Shown here: positions 8,432 through 16,399 of the stretch, one piece after another
Position numbering within the stretch: position 1 is the first letter of the stretch
Layout: each line of letters starts with the position of its first letter
NCBI GenBank assembly: GCA_027622275.1
Contig: JAQBZB010000055.1
Location: 1 to 37,481 of the forward strand
Direction: 5' to 3'
Source: Planctomycetota bacterium
Lineage (GTDB): Bacteria > Planctomycetota > Planctomycetia > Pirellulales > Pirellulaceae
Length of the DNA stretch: 37,481 bases
Notes under the pieces: model-generated
What the model was told of the DNA's origin: nothing
Seen by the model: only the letters and a program-made list of their open reading frames with translations
The model's database searches: none
Translations under genes and position numbers: made by a program

Positions 8432-9328
8432 ATGGTCCAGACCCCTGCCCTCCCCTTCACCGTCTATGCCAAGGACGCACGCGTCGAGATCGATGCGGCA
8501 TTGGAGCGATGCACGGACTTTGGTTCTGATTGTCCGGCGCGGCTGCGAGATGCGATTCAACACAGTCTGCTGGCCCCCTGCAAGCGACTCCGCCCCCTGT
8601 TGGTGTTAATGGCGGCGGAAGCTTGCGGTTCCGATCGAGAAGCGGCGATGCCGGCCGCGTGTGCCGTCGAGATGGTTCACACGTACTCTTTGATCCACGA
8701 CGACCTTCCCGCCATGGACGACGATGACCTGCGACGCGGACGCCCGACTTGCCACGCCAAGTATGGCGAAGCGATGGGTATCTTGGCGGGCGATGCGTTG
8801 CTGACGGGCGCGTTCGAAATCCTGGCCCGCGATCTTCGCGATGCCTCGGTCGCGGCGGCCTGTTGTGCGGAGTTGGCCAAAGCCGCCGGAGCGTCCGGCA
8901 TGGTGGGCGGACAAGTCGACGATCTCGCGGCAGAGTTTCAAGACCGCGGCATCGAGCATCTCGAGCGGATTCATCGGCGCAAGACGGGTGCCATGTTCCT
9001 TGTATCATTGCGGCTTGGAGCGTTGGTTGCAGGGGCGGACGGCGAACAACTTGCCGCCTTGAATGCGTATGGAAGCAAGCTTGGATTGGCGTTTCAAATC
9101 GCGGACGACCTGCTCGACGTGCGAGGTGACGAGTCGGCGATGGGCAAACGCACCGGGAAGGACTCGGATCGCGGCAAGTTGACGTTTCCGGCTTTGCTGG
9201 GAGTCGACGAGAGTGCCCGGCGAGCCCGGCAGCTGATCGACGAAGCTTGCACGGCACTGGTGATCTTTGGAGCAAACGCGAGTCAGCTGGAAGCACTCGC
9301 GCGGTATGTCGTGGAAAGGAATCAGTAA
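8432..9328 (+). CDS. ispA: Polyprenyl (geranyl/farnesyl) diphosphate synthase
   Basis: About 298 residues from ATG 8432; an in-frame GTG at 8396 would add 12 residues. It has both aspartate-rich motifs of trans-prenyltransferases: DDLPAMDDDDLRRGRPTCH (FARM) and FQIADDLLDVRGD (SARM). It also has CKRLRPLLVL near the N-terminus and KTGAMF in the middle. It condenses isopentenyl diphosphate with dimethylallyl or geranyl diphosphate to give C10-C20 chains. The class (short chain, IspA-like) is inferred from length and from linkage with xseB and dxs; product length cannot be read reliably. dxs starts 3 bp after its stop. Confidence 0.93.
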   Translation: MVQTPALPFTVYAKDARVEIDAALERCTDFGSDCPARLRDAIQHSLLAPCKRLRPLLVLMAAEACGSDREAAMPAACAVEMVHTYSLIHDDLPAMDDDDLRRGRPTCHAKYGEAMGILAGDALLTGAFEILARDLRDASVAAACCAELAKAAGASGMVGGQVDDLAAEFQDRGIEHLERIHRRKTGAMFLVSLRLGALVAGADGEQLAALNAYGSKLGLAFQIADDLLDVRGDESAMGKRTGKDSDRGKLTFPALLGVDESARRARQLIDEACTALVIFGANASQLEALARYVVERNQ

Positions 9329-9331
9329 ACG

Positions 9332-11242
9332 ATGCACAAACTGCTCTCCCAACTTGAATCGGCGGCTGACTTGCACGGCATGTCCGTCAGCCAACTCCAG
9401 CAATTGGGCGTCGAGATCCGCGAAGTGCTGTGCAACTTGTTGAGCGACCGCAGCGCTCACTTCGCTTCAAACCTGGGTGTCGTCGAGTTATGTTTGGCGC
9501 TGCACAGTGTGTTCGACTTTCGCCACGATCGTTTGATCTGGGACACCGGTCACCAGATCTATCCGCACAAACTGATCACGGGCCGCTACCACGAATTCCG
9601 CACGATCCGCATGAAGGGCGGACTGATGGGGTACCCGAACCCGGCGGAAAGCGAATACGACTTGTTTATGACCGGCCACGCCGGCAGCAGCGTCTCGACG
9701 ATGTTGGGCTTGCGCAGCGGCGATGAATTGCTGGGCGAAAGCGACCGTCATGCGGTGGCCGTGATCGGCGACGGCGCGTTCCCGTCCGGGATCGTACATG
9801 AAGCGATGAACAACGCCGGTGGCTTGAAAAAGAATCTGCTTGTCATCTTGAACGACAACAAGATGTCGATCTGTCCCCGGGTGGGCGGTATGGCCAGTTA
9901 TCTTGACCGGCTTCGCACCAATGCGTTTTACACGGGACTGAAAACCGAAGTCGTCAATCTGTTGAACCGGGTCCCTGTCTTTGGCGATCCCGCCGAGCGG
10001 TTTTTGGCGCAGCTCAAGGAAGGCGTGAAGGCCGGTTTGCACGGCGGCATGTTGTTCGAGGAGCTTGGCTTTCGTTATCTCGGGCCGATCGATGGGCACA
10101 ACATCCCGATTCTGCGAAAGTACCTGCAGATGGTAAAGACGCTCGAAGGCCCGATTCTGTTGCATGTCGTCACAGAGAAGGGCCACGGCTTTGAACCGGC
10201 CGCCGAAGATCCGGTCTTCTTCCACACGCCGCCTGTCTTCCATCGCGAGAACGGTCAGACAGTCACGCAGAGCAAGAGCGGCGGCAAGGCGTTCACGAAC
10301 TACGCCAGCGAAGCGATTCGCGATCAGCTGCTTCGCGACGGGCGAGTCACCGTGATGACTGCCGCGATGTGCCAAGGGAACAAGCTGGAAGTCGTTCGCG
10401 ACGAGTTTCCGGATCGATTCTTCGATACCGGCATCTGCGAGTCGCATGCTGTCGCGTTTGCGGCGGGGCAAGCCAAGGCCGGCGCGCGGCCGATCGTCGA
10501 CATCTACAGCACGTTCCTGCAACGAAGCTTCGACCAGATCTTTCAGGAAGTCGTCCTGCAAAACCTGCCGGTCACGTTCATGCTCGATCGAGCCGGCCTC
10601 ACCGGCCCCGATGGCCCAACACATCACGGGGTCTTCGACATCGCGTATTTGCGGATCTTCCCGAACATGGTCGTGATGGCACCGGGCGACGCGCACGACG
10701 TGCCGGCGATGCTGGACTTTGCGATCAAGCACGACGGGCCTTGTTCGATGCGTTATCCGAAGACGAGTGCCGAGCGGGTCGCAGGCCAGCGTACGGAAGT
10801 CGAGCTTGGTCGTGCCGAGGTCATGCAAAGCGGCAGCGACGGTTCGATCTTGTGTTTTGGTTCGCTGTTGAGCAATTGTCTACTGGCGGCCGATCAGCTG
10901 AAGGAGCAAGGCCTGGATGTTGGTGTGATCAATGCCCGGTTCGCGAAGCCGTTGGATATGGAGACCATCGAGCAGTCGCTGGCCGACGCGAAGTTCCTCG
11001 TGACGGTCGAAGAGGGCCAGTTGATGGGAGGATTCGGCAGCGCCGTGCTGGAAGCGATCAACGAAGCTGGCCTTGACGCCACACGAGTTCGCCGCTTAGG
11101 CATCCCCGATCAATTCACCGAGCATGGCACGCGTGAAGAACTGCTCGCTGGACTTGGTCTCGATGCCGCCGGCATTGCCACCGCGTGTTGTGAACTCAGT
11201 GGGATCAAGGTCCGGCAAGCGGAAAGCGAAACGGTTCAATAA
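9332..11242 (+). CDS. dxs: 1-deoxy-D-xylulose-5-phosphate synthase
   Basis: 636 residues, typical length. The N-terminal thiamine-diphosphate domain has ELCLALHSVFD, DTGHQIYPHKLITGR, TGHAGSSVS and VIGDGAFPSGIVHEAMNNAG. The central transketolase domain has DRAGLTGPDGPTHHGVFDI, and the C-terminal domain ends normally. It makes DXP from pyruvate and glyceraldehyde-3-phosphate, the first step of the MEP pathway, which feeds IspA next door. The cofactor motif (GDGAFPSG) differs from the common GDGALTGG, so it belongs to a divergent branch. The pyrimidine-binding glutamate and GDG are kept. nadK starts 2 nt after its stop. Confidence 0.93.
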   Translation: MHKLLSQLESAADLHGMSVSQLQQLGVEIREVLCNLLSDRSAHFASNLGVVELCLALHSVFDFRHDRLIWDTGHQIYPHKLITGRYHEFRTIRMKGGLMGYPNPAESEYDLFMTGHAGSSVSTMLGLRSGDELLGESDRHAVAVIGDGAFPSGIVHEAMNNAGGLKKNLLVILNDNKMSICPRVGGMASYLDRLRTNAFYTGLKTEVVNLLNRVPVFGDPAERFLAQLKEGVKAGLHGGMLFEELGFRYLGPIDGHNIPILRKYLQMVKTLEGPILLHVVTEKGHGFEPAAEDPVFFHTPPVFHRENGQTVTQSKSGGKAFTNYASEAIRDQLLRDGRVTVMTAAMCQGNKLEVVRDEFPDRFFDTGICESHAVAFAAGQAKAGARPIVDIYSTFLQRSFDQIFQEVVLQNLPVTFMLDRAGLTGPDGPTHHGVFDIAYLRIFPNMVVMAPGDAHDVPAMLDFAIKHDGPCSMRYPKTSAERVAGQRTEVELGRAEVMQSGSDGSILCFGSLLSNCLLAADQLKEQGLDVGVINARFAKPLDMETIEQSLADAKFLVTVEEGQLMGGFGSAVLEAINEAGLDATRVRRLGIPDQFTEHGTREELLAGLGLDAAGIATACCELSGIKVRQAESETVQ

Positions 11243-11243
11243 C

Positions 11244-12152
11244 ATGGCCTCTCCCGACAGCGCCGCCGAGCAACCAGCATGGACCGCCGGTGAGCCGTAC
11301 CGGCCACGAGTCTTGCTGCTGGGCTTCGCCGGTCGCGGAGCCGTCGCACAAGAAGCCGAACGGCTGCGGCCCATCATCGAACATCATGCCGAGATCGTCG
11401 GATTCGACCTGGAGTTCTCACAGGACCTGTCCAAAATCGATGCTGACATTGCTGTCGTGCTTGGCGGTGACGGTTCGATCTTGCGAGCGGCGAATCAGAT
11501 GGGAACGCGCCAGATTCCGGTGGTTGGAGTCAACTTAGGGAAGCTTGGCTTTCTCGCGGACCTGATGCCAAGCGACTTCGTACATTGCTTCGCTGATATC
11601 TGTGCTGGCAAGTGTCGGGTCGTCCGGCATCTGATGCTCTCGTGCCAGGTAGTTCGTGATGGCGAGGTGTTACACGACGAGCTGGGCCTGAACGAGATGG
11701 CGATTCTCGCGGGTCCACCCTTCTCGATGCTGGACGTCGATCTTTACGTTGACGCGGAATTGGCAACGACTTATAGTTGCGACGGCTTGATCATCAGCAC
11801 CCCCGTCGGCTCGACGGCACACAATCTGTCGGCCGGTGGCCCGATCCTGAGAAAGAGCTTGCAAGCGTTTGTCATCTCGCCGATCAGTCCACACACGTTG
11901 ACCGTTCGCCCGGTTGTCGATTCCGCCGAGCAAGTTTACGAAGCGGTGGTCCGGCGGCCCAACGAAACGACTTCGGTCGTGGTGGACGGCCGGACAATCT
12001 GTGACCTGACAGCAGCGGATCGTGTGCGAGTAACGCGAGCCGAACCGACGTTTCAAATGGTCGAGGTGTACGGACGGAATTACTATCGAACGCTCCGCGA
12101 GAAACTCGGTTGGGGCGGAGGCCTGCAAAAGCGAATGACGAAGCCCGAATGA
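11244..12152 (+). CDS. nadK: NAD kinase
   Basis: About 302 residues from ATG 11244, chosen because it lies just after the dxs stop; a longer frame from 11124 would overlap dxs by 119 bp. Family motifs are clear: VVLGGDGSILRAAN (GGDG, phosphate donor binding and catalytic Asp), VGVNLGKLGFLADL, LNEMAIL, and SCDGLIISTPVGSTAHNLSAGGPI. It phosphorylates NAD to NADP. The first ~25 residues are variable. It is last in the xseA-xseB-ispA-dxs-nadK run and is followed by a palindromic element. Confidence 0.95.
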   Translation: MASPDSAAEQPAWTAGEPYRPRVLLLGFAGRGAVAQEAERLRPIIEHHAEIVGFDLEFSQDLSKIDADIAVVLGGDGSILRAANQMGTRQIPVVGVNLGKLGFLADLMPSDFVHCFADICAGKCRVVRHLMLSCQVVRDGEVLHDELGLNEMAILAGPPFSMLDVDLYVDAELATTYSCDGLIISTPVGSTAHNLSAGGPILRKSLQAFVISPISPHTLTVRPVVDSAEQVYEAVVRRPNETTSVVVDGRTICDLTAADRVRVTRAEPTFQMVEVYGRNYYRTLREKLGWGGGLQKRMTKPE

Positions 12153-12182
12153 CGAATGTCGTCTTTCGCTCTGCGAAAGATA

Positions 12183-12329
12183 CGCCTTTTCGCGGAGAGG
12201 CTGTGAAAAAATCGTAGGGTGCGTGAAACGCACCACAACGTGTCGCGGATGGTGCGTTCCACACACCCTACATCTTGTGTCGCTAGCAACAGAAGATTTG
12301 ATTTATTCACAGCCTCGGAGCAAAAGGCG
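12183..12329. repeat. MITE-like nested palindrome, about 147 bp
   Basis: Three nested pairs of inverted arms are visible: CGCCTTTT at 12183-12190 with its complement at 12322-12329; GAGGCTGTGAAAAAATC (12197-12213) with 12300-12316 (16 of 17 match); and 12214-12235 with 12250-12271 (20 of 22 match, GTAGGGTGCGTG type). It encodes nothing. The preceding CTTTCGCTCTGCGAAA / TTCGCGGAG (12168-12196) resembles the hairpin at 25338-25391. It is probably a non-autonomous mobile or REP-like element. It lies between nadK and the next gene and would form a very strong hairpin in RNA. Confidence 0.75.
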
Positions 12330-12359
12330 ACAATCAGTTCCCACGCAAGGATGCGACTC

Positions 12360-13298
12360 ATGAAACTCGCCACTCTCTTCTGCCTCTCTCTCGTTTGTTT
12401 TGCCTCTGCCGCGCTGGCGGAGGAAGACGCTGCTGCTGCGACCCACCTGCTTCGCTACCAGTTCGCCAAGGGCGAGCAGGTCCGGTGGAAGGTCATCCAT
12501 CTAGGCACAACCGAAACGAAGATTCAAGGCAACACACAGACCTCGAAGTCGCGGAGCGTTTCGACGAAGGCATGGCAGGTGACCGACGTTGATGCTGACG
12601 GAAACTGCACGTTCTCGCACACCGTTACCAACGTCAACATGTGGCAGCAACTCTCGGATCGCCCCGAAGTCCGCTACAACAGCGAAACCGATACCGAAAT
12701 CCCCGTCGAGTATCAGCAAGTCGCCCAGACAGTCGGCGTGCCGCTGGCAACAATCACGATCAGCCCGAAAGGGGACATCGTCGAGCGTGAGGGCAGCAAG
12801 GCCAATGAACAATTTGGCATTGGCGGGATTGTCATGCTGCTGCCCGACAAGCCAGTGAAAGCAGGCTCGCGTTGGTACGAGCCTTCGGAATTGCACACGC
12901 GGCTGCCCGACGGTCGCGTCAAGAAGATCAAGATTCGGAAGAACTACACGCTCGAAAAGGTGCAAACCGGTGTCGCCACGATCTCCGTCAAGACGGAAGT
13001 CCTCACGCCGGTCAACGACGCTCGCATCGAGGCCCAACTCGTGCAGCAGTTAACCGACGGCACGATCAAGTTCGATGTCGACGCTGGCCGCGTCATCTCG
13101 AAGGAAATGAATTGGGACGAGACGGTGGTCGGCTTCAACGGCGCGGACAGCATGATGAAGTACCTCGCCCGCTTCACCGAGGAGCTGCTGCCTGCCGAAC
13201 GCCGCGAAAGCAAGCCACAACCCGAAGCAACAGCATCTCCCGCCGCCGAAACAGCTCGCGCATCTCGCGATGCCAAGCCTGCGTTGCGGCGAGAGTAG
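12360..13298 (+). CDS. Exported hypothetical protein, planctomycete type
   Basis: About 312 residues. ATG 12360 is chosen because it starts a clean signal peptide (MKLATLFCLSLVCFASAALA) and has AAGGA (12347-12351) at good spacing; ATG 12351 is an alternative. The mature part begins with LLRYQFAKGEQVRWKV, followed by beta-rich sequence with GDIVEREG and LLPDKPVKAGSRWYEP. It ends in a low-complexity Ala/Glu/Arg tail after residue ~280. The fold resembles exported planctomycete proteins of unknown function (perhaps DUF6263-like; not certain). No catalytic motif is seen. It stands alone between a repeat element and a convergent gene. Confidence 0.8.
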   Translation: MKLATLFCLSLVCFASAALAEEDAAAATHLLRYQFAKGEQVRWKVIHLGTTETKIQGNTQTSKSRSVSTKAWQVTDVDADGNCTFSHTVTNVNMWQQLSDRPEVRYNSETDTEIPVEYQQVAQTVGVPLATITISPKGDIVEREGSKANEQFGIGGIVMLLPDKPVKAGSRWYEPSELHTRLPDGRVKKIKIRKNYTLEKVQTGVATISVKTEVLTPVNDARIEAQLVQQLTDGTIKFDVDAGRVISKEMNWDETVVGFNGADSMMKYLARFTEELLPAERRESKPQPEATASPAAETARASRDAKPALRRE

Positions 13299-13506
13299 GG
13301 TTTCTTCAAGGTATCGCGGATGCCCACTTCATGAGCGAATGGCCTTCCGACGAGTCAATGTATCGAGCCTGTTGGACAGGCGTGAGGGCTTCGATGCAAG
13401 CCTTCAACGCTTCTTTTCAAAATTGTGCATTAAAAACTTTTGCGTCTCGGTCTCTTTCAGCTAGTTCTTCGATGAGTAGCGCTGATATTGAAGTGCCGAA
13501 TGACAC

Positions 13507-14820
13507 TCAGCGCACTACGTGGCGGAGCGAGGCGGCGAGGGAGTGCGGAGTGAGGGCGACCGCGAGGTGGGCGGCGAGGCGGTGGATTTCCTGGTGGGGG
13601 TGAATGAGTAATTGGTGGAAATCCAGGCGCAGGACTTCGGCGGGGTCGCAGTGGGCGAGGAATTGCTCGCGCTGGGCTTGGGTGGTGGCTACGGCGAGCG
13701 CGGCTTCTTCGCGGTTCCAGCCCCAATCGGTGCGCAAGATGGAGGCCACAATCTCGTCGGGAGGACGATCGACCACAATGAATCGTCGGCGGGGCCAGGC
13801 GGCGGCGAGATCCTCTCCCAGACAGCACAGCGAGGGGTGTTTAGCGCCCAGAAAGGACGCTTGCGGGTTTGCCAACGAGCGGTGGTAGGCCCACTGCCGC
13901 AGCAAGCCGATCATCTGCGGCGACGGCAGCCGGCGGGCCAGGGACGGATGGTCGAAAAAACGGTGGCACAACCGGTGCAGGCGAAGGCACTCGAAGTAGC
14001 CGTGCGGGTTCAGGCGATCCGGCGGGAGCAGCTTCTCGCCCATCGAAACTCCCAGCTGATGCAACACCCCGGCGACACAACTGGAACCGCCGCGATAATG
14101 GCCCAGCACGGCCACCATCGTCTGCGGCCACTGCACGTTCCACAAACGCGCTGCGCCGTCGGCCACGGTGCGGCGGTCGGTGGACTCGCCCCCGCGATCA
14201 CTCGCCGCGTCGGACAGGCGAAAGACCCATTCGTCCGGCACATACATGCACCGCGCCTCGGGCCGCCGAATCTCGCAGTAGTCGCGTGGTCCCACGAGGG
14301 CGGTGCAGCTTTGCAAACAGAAGTCGTACAGCTTCCGCAGCATCGGTCGGCCACGCCACATGAAAGCACACGGCGCGGTGACGGAAAATGGCCGGTACAC
14401 GTGCTCGTCCACTTTCGTCGGCACTCCCTGGCGGAGATGTTGATGCCGGCCGCCAAAAATGAGCAGCTTCCAGTCGATGGGGAGTTGCCCCATGAACCGC
14501 TCGAACCGGGCCGGGCCGTCCGCGGTGAACCGAGCACCGTCGTCGAACACCATGGCGCAGGGGATGTTCTGGTCCAAGCACGTTTCCAGCACGGCCAACA
14601 CGCCGCGCAATCGCGCCCACTGAGACGGCGTGCCGCGCCAATGCCGCGGGGGCCTGACCAGGACCGGATCGATCACCGGGACGCGCGTCAGACGCGGCGC
14701 ATGGCGCTGCCACCGGTTCTCGGCGAGAAAGGCGTTCCAGCGCCCCTCGTCGCCGCGATGATTCAACACGAACGAGCGGGCAAACGGTAGGTCGACGATC
14801 ACGCGGCTCCCGGCGTTCAC
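13507..14820 (-). CDS. GT25-like glycosyltransferase fused to sulfotransferase
   Basis: About 437 residues. GTG 14820 is preferred because GAGGA (14827-14831 on the minus strand) lies 6 nt upstream; a TTG at 14826 is also in frame. Residues ~10-230 resemble a GT25-type glycosyltransferase, with SFVLNHRGDEGRWNAFL, the acidic pair in AMVFDDGARF and LIFGGRHQHLR. Residues ~235-439 are a sulfotransferase. They contain VAVLGHYRGGSSCVAGVL (PAPS phosphate loop), NPHGYFE and the PRRRFIVVDRPPDEIVASIL core. It probably adds a sugar and a sulfate to a surface polysaccharide or glycoprotein. The next gene upstream is an epimerase and a 2OG-oxygenase fragment lies beyond, fitting a surface-glycan cluster. 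Confidence 0.75.
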   Translation of the reverse strand: MNAGSRVIVDLPFARSFVLNHRGDEGRWNAFLAENRWQRHAPRLTRVPVIDPVLVRPPRHWRGTPSQWARLRGVLAVLETCLDQNIPCAMVFDDGARFTADGPARFERFMGQLPIDWKLLIFGGRHQHLRQGVPTKVDEHVYRPFSVTAPCAFMWRGRPMLRKLYDFCLQSCTALVGPRDYCEIRRPEARCMYVPDEWVFRLSDAASDRGGESTDRRTVADGAARLWNVQWPQTMVAVLGHYRGGSSCVAGVLHQLGVSMGEKLLPPDRLNPHGYFECLRLHRLCHRFFDHPSLARRLPSPQMIGLLRQWAYHRSLANPQASFLGAKHPSLCCLGEDLAAAWPRRRFIVVDRPPDEIVASILRTDWGWNREEAALAVATTQAQREQFLAHCDPAEVLRLDFHQLLIHPHQEIHRLAAHLAVALTPHSLAASLRHVVR

Positions 14821-14894
14821 ATTCAATCCTCAAAAGCCAACGGTGGACATGAAAACACCTTTGGGGGGGACGCCATCCGCAATCCCACCTCTCA

Positions 14895-15485
14895 CTAGTA
14901 GCCGCAGCGGGCCACTTCCGTGTGGCCGCAGGTGAGCAGCGTCAACAGAAATTGCGCCAGCATCGCCGCGGTGACGACCGGGCGGACGGGATCGTCCGTC
15001 CCGCGCCAGACCCAAACTTCGTTACGCAGCTCGAACCGCTCGGTGTAATCATGCGGTCCCACCACAAAGCCGGAGCGGACGATGAGGGCCCGCGCGACGT
15101 GCGTCCGCACCAGGTGCTCGCACCACAGCTTGTGCCGGGCCATGTCGAACAGCGGATCTTCCTCCCATGACAGGTCGACGGCGGACGACGAAAGATACGT
15201 GTAATGCCGGACGCGGCAGTGGCGCAGCACATGGACCATCTGGTTGTGGGTGTGGCCGGAAAAGTCGACCACGAAATCCCAGTCGCTCCCATCCAGGGCC
15301 CGCTGGCAGGCCGCTGCGTCGTTGCGGTCGCACACGATCCGCCGCAGGCTCGGGAACAAATCGCGGTTGGTCTGGTTGCGGTTGAGCAACACCGGGTCGA
15401 TGCGCGTCGCCGCGACCACCGCCGCCGTGAACGCTCGCCCAATAAAGGCCGTGCCGCCCAGAATTAGCATCTTGCCGGTGAGCAT
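14895..15485 (-). CDS. NAD-dependent epimerase/reductase-like protein, short
   Basis: 196 residues from ATG 15485; a second Met six codons in is possible. MLILGGTAFIGRAFTAAVV is a Rossmann nucleotide-binding start (GGTxFIG). FVVDFSGHTHNQMVHVL and HYTYLSSSAVDL follow, as in atypical extended SDR proteins. RHKLWCEHLV keeps the Lys but lacks a clear YxxxK tyrosine. It ends at LLTCGHTEVARCGY, roughly 100 residues shorter than usual relatives, so the substrate half may be lost or replaced. It could act on sugar nucleotides in the glycan cluster, or be a decayed copy. The downstream glycosyltransferase gene starts 75 bp further on. Confidence 0.7.
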   Translation of the reverse strand: MLTGKMLILGGTAFIGRAFTAAVVAATRIDPVLLNRNQTNRDLFPSLRRIVCDRNDAAACQRALDGSDWDFVVDFSGHTHNQMVHVLRHCRVRHYTYLSSSAVDLSWEEDPLFDMARHKLWCEHLVRTHVARALIVRSGFVVGPHDYTERFELRNEVWVWRGTDDPVRPVVTAAMLAQFLLTLLTCGHTEVARCGY

Positions 15486-15487
15486 GA

Positions 15488-15628
15488 TTTGGGATTTTCG
15501 ATTTCGGATTTTCGATTTTTTGGAGTGCGTGCGACTGGTCGCCGCTGTGGCCTGCGGCTATGCCGCTTTCCCCTCCGCGGCGCAGCCGATGCGGAGAAAT
15601 CGGCGACGTGTCGCCGCAGTCCAAAACG
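15488..15628. repeat. Non-coding repeat spacer: degenerate ATTTTCG repeats plus GC-rich repeat
   Basis: 15488-15522 consists of degenerate copies of GATTTTCGATTT-type units. 15531-15628 is GC-rich, with GGCGAC-AC-GTCGCC forming a perfect hairpin (about 15601-15614) and a related GCGGCGACCAGTCGC motif near 15531-15552. Both kinds of sequence look like dispersed intergenic repeats of planctomycetes. No gene is present. Confidence 0.55.
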
Positions 15629-15950
15629 TCACACTTCCACCTCGTACTTCGCCACGGACATCTCGGTCCAGCGGTCCCAGGGGTCGAGCCCCATCCGCAG
15701 CTTCTTCTCGAACAACGGAGCGTAGCGGCGGCGGAGGTACGACGACGGCGCGTGATACCACCAGATGATGCTGTTGCGCTGCATCGCGGCGGCCCCCAGA
15801 TACGCATGATATGAAAACGGCTGGATGGCGAACGCGAACAGCGAGTTGTTGCGGGGCGGCACCTTGTCCAGCAGCGTCGCCGCGCGGTCACAGTAGATGC
15901 CGGTCTCGCCTCCCATCCCGTCCCGCCAGTCGACGCGAGAATCGGTGTCC
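15629..15950 (-). pseudogene. C-terminal fragment of a 2OG-Fe(II) oxygenase
   Basis: The readable frame runs from about 15950 to a stop at 15629. It contains VDWRDGMGGETGIY, VPPRNNSLFAF, QPFSYHAYLGA and QRNSIIWWYH. The His of SYHAY is in the place of the third iron ligand, and the Arg of QRNS in the place of the 2-oxoglutarate-binding Arg, as in prolyl-hydroxylase-like enzymes. The N-terminal two thirds, including the HxD ligands, are missing because the sequence switches at ~15945-15955 to a DUF1501 gene. A Met at 15916 gives an open frame, but the protein could not bind iron properly. Originally it probably belonged to the glycan cluster downstream. Confidence 0.65.
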
Positions 15951-16355
15951 GGTCGTCACTTCATACGCGGCAGTGGAATGGACGGCATCTCCACGAAGTG
16001 CCATGGAACGGATCACGGCGAACTTGTCGGCCTGCTGGGCCAGCATCGGCAGATGCTCGCACACCTGAACCCCGGGCGCGGTGGTGTCGATCGGCTGGAA
16101 CTCACCGCGCACCTCAGACGGGGCATCCGGCTTCATATCCAGAGTGTCCAGATGGGACGGACCTCCCTTGAGGAAAAAAATCACACACGACCTGGCACGA
16201 CCAAAACCCGATCCCTGCTGTAATGATTCAGCCGGTCGCAGAGAGTCGGCCCTCAGCAAGTCAGGGAGCGTCAATCCGGTCAGCCCAATTCCTCCGACGT
16301 GCAGACAGTCGCGGCGATTCAATCGCATCGAATACCCAAGGTTTCGGCGGCTCAT
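15951..16355 (-). pseudogene. N-terminal fragment of a DUF1501 protein
   Basis: Starts at ATG 16355 with GGAG 7 nt upstream. It shows the DUF1501 N-terminus: MRLNRRDCLHVGGIGLTGLT, CVIFFLKGGPSHLDTLDMKP, SEVRGEFQPI, and HSTAAYEVTTGHRFS. After about 135 residues the sequence changes at ~15950 to an oxygenase fragment in another frame. The open frame then ends at 15888. Complete DUF1501 proteins are 420-480 residues (compare 17182-18555). The fragment follows the SUMF1-domain gene by 45 bp and was probably the third gene of that operon. Confidence 0.75.
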
Positions 16356-16399
16356 TGAGCTTCTCCAGTTTGACGAGATCACGTTGCTGGCATTGCAGC

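Noticed and set aside
9488-10828. Long minus-strand open frame opposite dxs
   Set aside because: dxs is unambiguous on the plus strand; the antisense product has no motif.
13612-14790. Plus-strand frame of 392 codons opposite the glycosyltransferase-sulfotransferase gene
   Set aside because: The minus-strand protein has recognisable motifs and a ribosome binding site; the plus-strand product has neither.
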